Positions 1 through 5,771 of a DNA stretch of 6,764 nt are shown here, piece by piece. Made by a program: the position numbers and the translations under genes. The DNA is from Microcaldota archaeon (GTDB lineage: Archaea; Micrarchaeota; Micrarchaeia; Micrarchaeales; Micrarchaeaceae): assembly GCA_013330215.1 (NCBI GenBank), contig DUIS01000064.1, positions 1 through 6,764 of the forward strand, in the 5' to 3' direction. The notes under the pieces are model-generated. The model had not been told where the DNA came from and did no database searches. It saw only the letters and a list, made by a program, of their open reading frames with translations. The number at the start of each line of letters is the position of its first letter. The first letter of the stretch is position 1.

Positions 1-1092
1 CCCGAGCCTCTTGCAGATTAGAATCTTGTTCCTTAAGAAGATTCGGAAGCCGAGCACCCCCGCTATGAAGCTGCCGCCTATGACATATGCGTAATACTCA
101 AAGCTGAACGAGGCGAATCCCCAGTTATGCACGACGAAGACCTCGAAAAGCCACGGAAGGTAGAATATGATCCCCACCGGGAGGGTCAATGCGGAAGAGG
201 CGCCGAAACCCAAGACCAATGTGGGCGTGCCTATTCCGCCAAGAAGATATGTCAGATTGGCATTGTAGCTGGGCGATGTCGGATTGCTGATCATCCTCAG
301 CTGGTTGGCTATGAAATCTATGTATATCCTTGTGATTGGCGGTATCGCATAATCGCTGACAGTAGAATATGTGCCAGAGATGTACGCGGAGGCCATGTGA
401 TACATGAGGAAGGCAATTGCTGTCAGCACAATCCCCATGAGGAGTATGCCTATCCTTCTCCGGCACTCGCTGTGCTCCCCCCCCTCTCTTCTTAGGTTAT
501 ACAACAATTCGTATACCAGCAAGCCCAGTAGCAGCGGCGCGGCTACCGCATAGGCGGTCTCCATGACGCTGAGCAGCGCGATAAGGCTTATGGCAAAATA
601 GGCGCGCTTTCCCTTGAAATAAAAGTAGAACGATAGTATGCAGAAGAAGGGTATGAATGCCTCTGGATGGAAGTCAAAGTAGAATAGGGCCCTGAGCCCC
701 GGATTTATGAGGAAGGCGAAGCCGAGCGCAAATGCGACCTTGGTGTCGTTTAATACCTGGAGGGCGACAAAATAGGCCAGTATGGTGGTGGCCGCAAGGA
801 AGGCATCCTGTATTGCGATAAGCATGATCGGCTGCTGGTACAGCGCGAAAATCGGAACCAGGAGCACGGAGAAGGGCGATATGTGGTTGAAGAAAACCAG
901 GTACTGCAACGGGCCCATGAGCTGTATGCTGTGGACATGCAGGTACATGACGTAGCTGGTGATGCCTATGTCGAAGTACGATGAGTCGAATGCAGAGTAG
1001 GCATGGCTGGCGAACAGCAGCCAATAGCCTAAGTATACGAGCGTGAGCGCTACCAGCAAAAGAAGATATCTATCCATACCAGAAGACTTCAT
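1..1092 (-). CDS. DUF2079-family polytopic membrane protein (GT-C-like), C-terminus cut by window edge
   Basis: The frame is open without a stop from ATG 1092 to the left edge, giving 364 codons and no stop, so the gene is partial at its C-terminus. The protein is almost entirely hydrophobic helices. It carries DUF2079 hallmarks: an FDIG motif after the first helix (residues 40-43), then NHISPF (69-74), an LIAIQDAFLAA helix (91-101), and YFDFHPEAFIPFF (138-150) with the FHP signature, followed by a Glu at 178. DUF2079 proteins are placed in the GT-C glycosyltransferase clan, which supports an envelope sugar-transfer role with the active loop facing outside; the substrate is unknown. It lies 26 bases after the GT2 gene on the same strand, probably one transcript. 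The start is uncertain: GTG 1104, ATG 1092 and ATG 1077 are all in frame, and none has a strong ribosome site. The family call is from motif memory, not a search. Confidence 0.85.
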   Translation of the reverse strand, partial: MKSSGMDRYLLLLVALTLVYLGYWLLFASHAYSAFDSSYFDIGITSYVMYLHVHSIQLMGPLQYLVFFNHISPFSVLLVPIFALYQQPIMLIAIQDAFLAATTILAYFVALQVLNDTKVAFALGFAFLINPGLRALFYFDFHPEAFIPFFCILSFYFYFKGKRAYFAISLIALLSVMETAYAVAAPLLLGLLVYELLYNLRREGGEHSECRRRIGILLMGIVLTAIAFLMYHMASAYISGTYSTVSDYAIPPITRIYIDFIANQLRMISNPTSPSYNANLTYLLGGIGTPTLVLGFGASSALTLPVGIIFYLPWLFEVFVVHNWGFASFSFEYYAYVIGGSFIAGVLGFRIFLRNKILICKRLG

Positions 1093-1118
1093 GCCATTAC
1101 CCACTGCGCCAGATCAAG

Positions 1119-1871
1119 TCACGAATTCAAACGCCCCAGCCTGTACATGATTGTCGAGATGAACATCCTAGGCACCTGCTCCGGCAGCCTCATCTTTGTG
1201 CCTTCGAGCATGACATCATATCTTACCGGCACCTCCTTTATGCTGAAATCCCTCCTGTATATTTCGTAGATAAGGTTGATGTCGAAACTCATGCCTGCCA
1301 AACGCACGTCCTTCAATGCGGGAATCAACGCCCTGGCCTTGAAGAACTTAGCTCCGCATTGAGTGTCAGTGAAGTCCAGGTTGAAAAGAAGCCTGACCAG
1401 CGCATTATAGGATCTGCTTGCAATGAATCTGCCCATTCCAAGATTCCCGACAACCTCGCTGTTCTTTAGGTATCTCGAAGCAATCACACCGTCAACATTC
1501 CTGCGCTCCAAATGCCTGAGCAGTTTCAGTATCTCCTTGCCTGGAACAGAGGAATCCGCGTCGACAAAACCTACTATGTAGGGATGGTATTTGCTGCACA
1601 GGATATTGAAGCCCTTTATGACCGCGCCGCCCTTGCCCAGTCTCCTCCTCTCCGTTACCAGCCTTATCTGGCTGTGCAGCTTCGCATACCTTTTGATTAT
1701 CGCTTCGGTATTGTCCGTGCTTCCATCGCAGACGAAGAGCAGTACCAAATCCTTTCGGTATCTTTTCATGAGGCTGGCCTTCAGGTCCTCAATGGTCCTG
1801 ACTATCCTCTTCTCCTCATTATAGACTGGTATCACTATGCAAATCCTCAAAAGACCACAGAGCTGCCGCAA
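1119..1871 (-). CDS. GT2 glycosyltransferase, dolichyl-phosphate sugar synthase-like (DPM1/ALG5 type)
   Basis: This is a 250-residue GT-A fold enzyme likely to move a sugar from a nucleotide sugar to a polyprenyl (dolichyl) phosphate at the inner membrane face. Numbered from TTG 1871, the motifs run in family order: VIPVYNEE (13-20) and CDGSTDNT (48-55) for nucleotide binding, GKGGAVIKGF (79-88), the metal-binding DAD (104-106), SRYL (132-135), DTQCGAKFF (169-177), and FDINLIYEIYRR followed by IKEVPV (197-216). The DTQCG and FD..L..E....G-like elements are typical of ALG5/DPM1-like enzymes. No C-terminal membrane helices are present, so it is probably peripheral. The start is uncertain: TTG 1871 lies about 33 bases from a TATA element, and TTG 1850, just before the first strand, would also give a complete domain. 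It heads a two-gene minus-strand unit with the DUF2079 gene. Mannose versus glucose specificity cannot be read from the sequence. Confidence 0.92.
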   Translation of the reverse strand: MRQLCGLLRICIVIPVYNEEKRIVRTIEDLKASLMKRYRKDLVLLFVCDGSTDNTEAIIKRYAKLHSQIRLVTERRRLGKGGAVIKGFNILCSKYHPYIVGFVDADSSVPGKEILKLLRHLERRNVDGVIASRYLKNSEVVGNLGMGRFIASRSYNALVRLLFNLDFTDTQCGAKFFKARALIPALKDVRLAGMSFDINLIYEIYRRDFSIKEVPVRYDVMLEGTKMRLPEQVPRMFISTIMYRLGRLNS

Positions 1872-1897
1872 ATTTGCAGTATATGAATTGACCGCTT

Positions 1898-1910
1898 AAA
1901 ATATATAATA
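1898..1910 (-). promoter_or_regulatory. TATA-box element for the GT2/DUF2079 unit
   Basis: On the minus strand this reads TATTATATATTTT. Its centre, near 1904, predicts transcription starting about 1878, only a few bases ahead of the TTG at 1871. The mRNA would thus be leaderless or very short-leadered if that start is used, or have a leader of about 28 bases if TTG 1850 is used. It forms the left half of a divergent promoter region with the element at 1966-1976. Confidence 0.6.
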
Positions 1911-1965
1911 GCAAGTTGCCCCAAACATCCGGGTCCGCAACGCGGCAAAATCCCGAATCCAGCCA

Positions 1966-1976
1966 CATATTTATAC
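1966..1976 (+). promoter_or_regulatory. TATA-box element for the GT-C-like gene
   Basis: The sequence CATATTTATAC is centred about 25-26 bases before the in-frame GTG at 1997. That is the expected spacing of an archaeal TATA box to the transcription start, so the transcript probably begins at or beside that GTG. This is the main reason to prefer 1997 over the longer TTG start at 1916, which would place the promoter inside the coding region. Confidence 0.6.
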
Positions 1977-1996
1977 CTTGTTTGCGTTCATATGCT

Positions 1997-3733
1997 GTGG
2001 ACAGGTCTTCAATCTTCGCTACGCTTGCAATAGTCATGCTTTTCTTCATATACGTCTCGGGACTCAGGTACTCCTACTTCCTGGTGAGCGAGATAGTGGC
2101 GACCAACATAATGGGGCTCATCGCCGCGATCTTCCTCTACCTTGCATACACGGAGCGCGGCAAGGCGATAAAGCCTAGCAAGAAGTTGAGCATACCGCTC
2201 CTCCTCGGCATAGTGCTGTTCTTCATACTCATTATATTCAGGTATCTCGGTTCGGAGGTGATAGTCTCAATAGTCGGCATAATCGCCTTCGGGCACTTCT
2301 CGAAAAAGATGAAGTCGCACAGGCTTTACGCGCTTCTCATAGCCGGAATCATCATAACATCAATCTTCACCTGCGCGCTCGTGCTGCGCGCCTGGGGCCC
2401 GGCATGGAGGGGCGTTGACGAGATAACCTACGGCTACTACGCGTCGTATTTCGTGCTGCACGGCAAGGATCCGTACACCATGAATATGGCGTCGAGCCTC
2501 AACCAGTACAACACCCCCGCGACTATACAGCTGAACGGCACAATAGAGGGCGCATACAACTATCCGGCGCTCAGCCTCCTTCCCACAATCCTGCTCTCGC
2601 TGCTTAACCTCTACGGCTATGTGAACGTTGCGATGATTGCGGCGTTCATAACGATAGCCATCTCGTTCTTCATATACTACAAATCGAAATACAACAGCGC
2701 GCTGCTGCTTCCGCTTGTTGCGTGGCTTTTCGCCTCATTCGACACTGTCCCTACGATAAACCAGTACCTTGCAGTGGGCGTCTTCCTGCTCCTCGCATAC
2801 ATGCTCAGGAAGAGGACGCTGCTCTATGGGGTGCTGCTCGGCCTTGCCGCAAGCGTCAACCAGCTCGCATGGTTCGCGATCCCGTTCTTCCTCATCCTTA
2901 CGTTAAGGGAGGAGGGCAGGAAGAGGGCGCTCCAGGCCCTGGCGATGGCCATCATCGTATTCCTGCTGATAAACGGGTATTTCATAATCCTGAACCCGAA
3001 GGCCTTCATTGTCGACGTATTCGGGGTGTTCGGCACCTCCAAGCTGCTTCCGGGCGGGCCTAACATAGCCCAGCTCTTCATAAGCAGCTACGGCGTCCCG
3101 CTCTGGGTCCCGGCAGCGATAACAGCTGTCACCTTCATGACATTCCTGGCGCTCTTCTACCTCTACACCGCAACGCTAAGGCCCATGATCGCGATAGTAC
3201 CCATATTCATATTCTTCCTCTCGTGGCGCAATCTCGAGTATTACGGCCTCGCATTCATACCGCTGATGCTGGTCCTCTGCTATTGCGTCGAAAAGGAGAA
3301 GATAAGGGATGCGCTGAAGAGCAAGCGCTACCTGGTGGCTGCCCTGGCCGCGGTCACGCTCATCTCGCTCGTTATTGTGGTCTTCGGGCACATGGTCTAC
3401 GCAAGAGAGGACACGCTCTCAATAACGCACATGGCGCCATCGCCCGAAGGGTCAAACGGCACCTACACTATAAACGCTATAAGGGTCAGCGTGGCAAACA
3501 ACGGCAATTCCTACGAGCAGGTATCCTTCCTCTACGTTTTCAACAAGGGGAACAGCGGCAACTACACCCTGGACCCTGCGCCCATGATATCTCCCCACAC
3601 CGTGCAGAACTACACGCTCGACTATACCATCAATAACGTGACCAACAGCAGCAAGATATACGTGATGGCGTTCAGCAAGGACTACATAACATCCAGGCAG
3701 TTGAATATATCCGACCAACCTGGTGGCGGATAG
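1997..3733 (+). CDS. Polytopic GT-C-like glycosyltransferase with extracellular sequon-rich C-terminal domain
   Basis: The protein has 578 residues from GTG 1997; the frame is open back to TTG 1916, and ATG 2036 is a further in-frame option. It has about a dozen hydrophobic helices up to residue 467, then a hydrophilic C-terminal domain (about 470-578) rich in beta-forming residues. A long loop after the helix ending near 130 holds the acidic pair D141-E142, then YASYFVLHGKDPY (148-160) and YNYPALSLLP (187-196). Acidic residues in the first outer loop followed by a GxDPY-like and a YxYP-like element are the pattern of GT87/DUF2029-type lipid-linked sugar transferases, so a mannosyltransferase-like role is inferred. 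The C-terminal domain carries six N-X-S/T sequons (N487, N522, N538, N547, N550, N570), and N180 adds one in the outer loop. It is divergent from the GT2 gene that could make its lipid-linked donor. Specific family and sugar are not established. Confidence 0.8.
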   Translation: MDRSSIFATLAIVMLFFIYVSGLRYSYFLVSEIVATNIMGLIAAIFLYLAYTERGKAIKPSKKLSIPLLLGIVLFFILIIFRYLGSEVIVSIVGIIAFGHFSKKMKSHRLYALLIAGIIITSIFTCALVLRAWGPAWRGVDEITYGYYASYFVLHGKDPYTMNMASSLNQYNTPATIQLNGTIEGAYNYPALSLLPTILLSLLNLYGYVNVAMIAAFITIAISFFIYYKSKYNSALLLPLVAWLFASFDTVPTINQYLAVGVFLLLAYMLRKRTLLYGVLLGLAASVNQLAWFAIPFFLILTLREEGRKRALQALAMAIIVFLLINGYFIILNPKAFIVDVFGVFGTSKLLPGGPNIAQLFISSYGVPLWVPAAITAVTFMTFLALFYLYTATLRPMIAIVPIFIFFLSWRNLEYYGLAFIPLMLVLCYCVEKEKIRDALKSKRYLVAALAAVTLISLVIVVFGHMVYAREDTLSITHMAPSPEGSNGTYTINAIRVSVANNGNSYEQVSFLYVFNKGNSGNYTLDPAPMISPHTVQNYTLDYTINNVTNSSKIYVMAFSKDYITSRQLNISDQPGGG

Positions 3734-3794
3734 CGGGCCATTTGCCGCAGGGCGGCCATCAGCGCCATCCCCCCGCCAGCCCGCATATGATTGT

Positions 3795-3806
3795 CCATAT
3801 ATAATA
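3795..3806 (+). promoter_or_regulatory. Possible upstream TATA-like element
   Basis: CATATATAATAA matches an archaeal TATA box but lies about 100 bases before the pilin-like gene, predicting a start near 3827. It could be a secondary promoter giving a longer leader, or simply AT-rich intergenic DNA. The region 3734-3896 otherwise contains no credible gene. Confidence 0.3.
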
Positions 3807-3850
3807 ACTCTATGTCCTGTCTGTCGGCATGCCGCGCAGATAGATAGGTA

Positions 3851-3875
3851 TTTAAATATAGTGATACTATATAGT
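3851..3875 (+). promoter_or_regulatory. Double TATA-like promoter with palindrome ahead of first pilin-like gene
   Basis: Two elements are stacked here. TTTAAATATA (3851-3860) predicts a start near 3881-3883, giving a leader of about 15 bases that includes a GGGG stretch (3888-3891) before ATG 3897. CTATATAG (3867-3874) is centred about 26 bases before the ATG itself and would give a leaderless mRNA. The second element is the core of a perfect 10-base palindrome, ACTATATAGT (3866-3875), which could also be an operator covering the space between TATA box and start. Confidence 0.55.
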
Positions 3876-3896
3876 TTAAAGAAAAATGGGGATATA

Positions 3897-4343
3897 ATGA
3901 AGAATTTTATGCAAAAACTCTTCTTGAAGCAGGCAACGATAGTCGCATATATGAAATATATGCTTATCTCTATGTCGATATTAAGCCTGCTTGGTGTGAT
4001 GTTGGCATCATCTCAGGGCGCCAGCGGAGTAGGATCCGCGGCTACGAATGCGCTCTGCCAGGTATTCAACACCGTAAGAAACGTGATATTCCTGCTAGGC
4101 CTTACACTCATGATAGTGGGTGGAGCACTCTATGCAGGCGCTAACATAATGCCATCGCAATCCAAGGGCGGATTCCAAGGATACGGAATGGCGATGATTG
4201 TGGGCGGCGTAATAGGTGTCGCGATAGCAGTCGCAGCCCCATTCGTGCTGAACCTTGTGGTAAGCGCGGGAACATCCGGCGTAGTCAACTATGGCGGCAT
4301 TGGTTCCGGAGCTGGCGTCGTATCGTCACTCTGCGGCTCATAA
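3897..4343 (+). CDS. VirB2/TrbC-like pilin candidate, paralog 1
   Basis: This is a 148-residue membrane protein. ATG 3897 is chosen because it follows the promoter and a basic N-terminus (Lys2, Lys7, Lys11) precedes the first helix; the frame extends upstream to 3723 but that part covers the promoter. An N-terminal signal-like helix (about 20-37) ends at ASSQGASG, a plausible signal-peptidase site. Then come NALCQVFNTVRN (51-62), helix 2 (about 63-82, with VGGALYAGA), a short loop with KGG (90-92) and QGYG, helix 3 (about 98-122, with VGGVIGVAIAVAAP), and a glycine-rich tail ending near Cys146. This signal helix plus two glycine/alanine-rich helices around a small basic loop is the layout of VirB2/TrbC and archaeal Ced/Ted conjugative pilins; assignment to that family is inference. 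Cys54 and Cys146 are matched in the neighbouring paralog. No sorting motif of archaellin-type pilins is seen. Confidence 0.8.
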   Translation: MKNFMQKLFLKQATIVAYMKYMLISMSILSLLGVMLASSQGASGVGSAATNALCQVFNTVRNVIFLLGLTLMIVGGALYAGANIMPSQSKGGFQGYGMAMIVGGVIGVAIAVAAPFVLNLVVSAGTSGVVNYGGIGSGAGVVSSLCGS

Positions 4344-4361
4344 TCGTGCAGGCATTTTTTG

Positions 4362-4397
4362 AGCCTTTTTCCTTAAAAAGGCTTAATAATTTTTTTG
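4362..4397 (+). terminator. Hairpin plus T-tract terminator after pilin-like paralog 1
   Basis: A perfect 9-base-pair stem (AGCCTTTTT at 4362-4370 with AAAAAGGCT at 4375-4383) closes a CCTT loop and is followed by an AT-rich run ending in seven T residues (4391-4396 plus the preceding T). It lies 19 bases after the stop codon. T-tracts alone can end archaeal transcription; the added hairpin makes this a strong candidate that isolates the first pilin transcript from the second. Confidence 0.7.
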
Positions 4398-4403
4398 TTC
4401 TTT

Positions 4404-4411
4404 CTTTATCG
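4404..4411 (+). promoter_or_regulatory. Weak TATA-like element for pilin-like paralog 2
   Basis: CTTTATCG is centred about 25 bases before ATG 4433, matching the spacing seen for other genes here. It is a poor TATA match by itself. The alternative TTAATAAT at 4383-4390 would give a start near 4413 and a 20-base leader. Confidence 0.35.
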
Positions 4412-4432
4412 TAGATATCTAAGAATGGTACC

Positions 4433-4870
4433 ATGGACACAGAAAGTTTGCACAGGCTTCTCCTGCGTTTCAGCCTGTCTAGCTATCCAAAGATGCTGCT
4501 CATCCTGGTATCGCTGATCTCCATCTCAACGATCGTATACTCGCAGGCAAGCGGCGCGGCGACATCTGTTACCGGTGCGCTATGCCAGATATACAATACG
4601 GTCAGGAACGTGATATTCCTCATCGGCATAACTCTTGCCGTTCTTGGCGGCGTGATCTACGCGGTCGCCTCAATAATGCCGGGCTCGCACAAGGGCGGCC
4701 TGCAGGGCTACGGGATCGGAATGATAATAGGCGGAGTGCTCGGCATCGTGATAGCAGTTGCGGCGCCGTACATATTGAACCTGATCGTCTCCTCAAACCC
4801 GAACAGCATACTCACATCCACAGGCACCGCAGGGGTCAACGGCCTTTGCAGCTCGTCCTCGCTTCTCTGA
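4433..4870 (+). CDS. VirB2/TrbC-like pilin candidate, paralog 2
   Basis: This 145-residue protein is a tandem paralog of the preceding gene. Over an ungapped 72-residue core (residues 49-120 against 52-123 of paralog 1) a hand count gives 48 identities, about 67%. Shared blocks are ALCQ, NTVRNVIFL, GG..YA.A.IMP, KGG.QGYG, GGV.G..IAVAAP and LNL.VS. The N-terminal regions differ: this one begins with acidic D2 and E4 and has His/Arg residues before the signal-like helix (about 20-37), which ends at YSQASGA. Its tail is serine-rich rather than glycine-rich but retains the late Cys (Cys139; the early one is Cys51). The only ATG in frame after an upstream TAG at 4412 is at 4433. The strongly conserved core with divergent ends suggests co-assembling or interchangeable filament subunits. 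The role is inferred from architecture; a two-helix membrane scaffold of another kind remains possible. Confidence 0.8.
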   Translation: MDTESLHRLLLRFSLSSYPKMLLILVSLISISTIVYSQASGAATSVTGALCQIYNTVRNVIFLIGITLAVLGGVIYAVASIMPGSHKGGLQGYGIGMIIGGVLGIVIAVAAPYILNLIVSSNPNSILTSTGTAGVNGLCSSSSLL

Positions 4871-4879
4871 TGTCGAACG

Positions 4880-4910
4880 TGCATGCAAATGCGCATGTAT
4901 TTATTTCTTG
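4880..4910 (+). terminator. Possible weak terminator after pilin-like paralog 2
   Basis: CATGC (4882-4886) pairs with GCATG (4893-4897), extendable by one G-T and one T-A pair, with a six-base loop. A T-rich stretch (TATTTATTTCTT) follows. It starts about ten bases after the stop codon. The stem is short, so the T-rich stretch may be the working element. Confidence 0.4.
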
Positions 4911-4912
4911 TC

Positions 4913-4923
4913 TATGTATATAG
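4913..4923 (+). promoter_or_regulatory. TATA-box element for the six-helix membrane protein gene
   Basis: TATGTATATAG is centred about 33 bases before GTG 4952 and predicts a start near 4944, giving a leader of about eight bases. That leader contains GTGATC (4944-4949), which matches the complement of the archaeal 16S rRNA tail (GGTGATCC), although the spacing to the start codon is short. This and the TAA at 4931 in frame support GTG 4952 as the start. Confidence 0.45.
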
Positions 4924-4951
4924 TGTGACATAAAAGCTGATTAGTGATCTT

Positions 4952-5683
4952 GTGAGAACAGTTTTTGGGCACGCAATAGAGACGTACTTCTCGAACATAT
5001 ACCTGATACTCCTGTGCTCAATACCATTCATAATAGCTTTCCTCATACCCGCATTCGCATCATTCCCGACATTCAACGATGCGGGATCTGTGCTTCTCAG
5101 GACATCCAGCATATTCCTAAACCTTAACCTGTTCACCACGGCAATCATAGTGATTGCTGTGCTGTTCTCGCTGCTTTTCCTGAGCTTCGCGATAGTGGCG
5201 ATAAACATAGTGGTAAAGCACAGCAGGACGCAGACGAAGATAAAGTCGGAGGTGATACGCGGGCTTGAGAGGTATACCGGGCGCGTATTCACGATTCTGC
5301 TCATAGCGACCGTAGTGATAGCGCTTGCAAACATCCTAAGCTACAACTCGGGCTATTCCGGCATTATAACCGCGATAGTGGCGCTGCTCATAACACCATT
5401 CCTCTTCTATGCGCCTGCGTCTGTGCTCATAGACGAGGCAAAGCTATTCAGGGCTATAAGGGCAGGCACTAAGTTCTTCACGAAAAGGTTCGACTACTTC
5501 GTTGCCTGGATAATTATCGCGATAGTGCTCGTAACACTCTTCGACTTCATATTCATACTCGGCACCGGCACAATGATCTCCAGGTACGCGATGCTGATAT
5601 TCAGCTCGCTCTTCATACTGCCATTCCTTGTGCTTCTGCAGAGTGAGTTCTACATGAGCAGGTTCAAGCTGCTCAAGCGTTAA
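4952..5683 (+). CDS. Six-helix integral membrane protein of unknown function
   Basis: The protein has 243 residues and starts with GTG 4952, fixed by an upstream in-frame stop and the promoter. Six hydrophobic segments are visible at about 15-38, 58-88, 111-130, 137-158, 183-205 and 212-230. A basic cytoplasmic-type loop (KHSRTQTKIKSEVIRGLERYTGR, residues 89-111) follows helix 2. Another, LIDEAKLFRAIRAGTKFFTKRF (159-180), follows helix 4. The pattern of a helix ending in YAPAS, an acidic/basic amphipathic stretch with A[IL]R.G..F, then a further helix, resembles archaeal proteins related to the glycerophosphodiesterase membrane domain/YIP1-like group; this is a weak resemblance and no catalytic motif is seen. 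It sits between the pilin-like pair and the large polytopic protein on the same strand, so it may be an accessory of the same machinery, or merely an unrelated neighbour. Confidence 0.8.
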   Translation: MRTVFGHAIETYFSNIYLILLCSIPFIIAFLIPAFASFPTFNDAGSVLLRTSSIFLNLNLFTTAIIVIAVLFSLLFLSFAIVAINIVVKHSRTQTKIKSEVIRGLERYTGRVFTILLIATVVIALANILSYNSGYSGIITAIVALLITPFLFYAPASVLIDEAKLFRAIRAGTKFFTKRFDYFVAWIIIAIVLVTLFDFIFILGTGTMISRYAMLIFSSLFILPFLVLLQSEFYMSRFKLLKR

Positions 5684-5741
5684 GCCGGCACCAAAAAGAG
5701 CGCGCTGCGCCGATACGGATTCACCCCCGATTCTGCATACA

Positions 5742-5750
5742 TTATAAATA
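5742..5750 (+). promoter_or_regulatory. TATA-box element for the VirB6-like gene
   Basis: TTATAAATA is a near-consensus archaeal TATA box centred 26 bases before ATG 5772, which predicts a leaderless transcript starting at the ATG. It shows that this gene has its own promoter rather than depending on read-through from the preceding gene. Confidence 0.7.
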
Positions 5751-5771
5751 GCTTATCTCAGAAGCATTATC

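Noticed and set aside
127..495. Plus-strand open frame opposite the DUF2079 gene
   Set aside because: It is in antisense register to a long minus-strand frame with clear family motifs; its product is charged and low in coherent features.
1512..1886. Plus-strand open frames opposite the GT2 gene
   Set aside because: The minus-strand frame carries the complete ordered GT2 motif set, so these are shadows.
1930..1955. Possible hairpin in the divergent intergenic region (CGGG...CCCG with inner CCGC/GCGG)
   Set aside because: The arms are 4 bases each with unpaired spacers; such pairing is expected by chance in this composition.
1916..1996. N-terminal extension of the GT-C-like protein beginning with TTG at 1916
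   Set aside because: The extension would span the TATA element at 1966-1976, has a non-membrane, low-quality composition, and GTG 1997 has ideal promoter spacing.
3744..3756. Short GC hairpin (GCCGC, AGG loop, GCGGC) just after the GT-C-like gene
   Set aside because: The stem is only 5 base pairs and no T-tract follows, so a terminator call is not supported.
3723..3896. N-terminal extension of pilin-like paralog 1 starting in the end of the previous gene
   Set aside because: It covers an AT-rich promoter region and would add a Pro/Cys-rich stretch with no counterpart in paralog 2.
3897..4870. The two small membrane proteins as ATP synthase subunit c or a similar proteolipid
   Set aside because: They are two-helix, glycine-rich proteins, but neither helix contains the essential buried Glu/Asp, and both have a signal-like first helix and a long tail.
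3897..4870. The two small membrane proteins as type IV (archaellin-like) pilins
   Set aside because: No class III signal peptide motif is present at the N-terminus, and there are three hydrophobic segments instead of one N-terminal helix with a beta domain.
4912..5334. Minus-strand open frame opposite the six-helix protein gene
   Set aside because: The plus-strand frame is longer, has a promoter and start context and well-formed helices; the minus frame is an antisense shadow.
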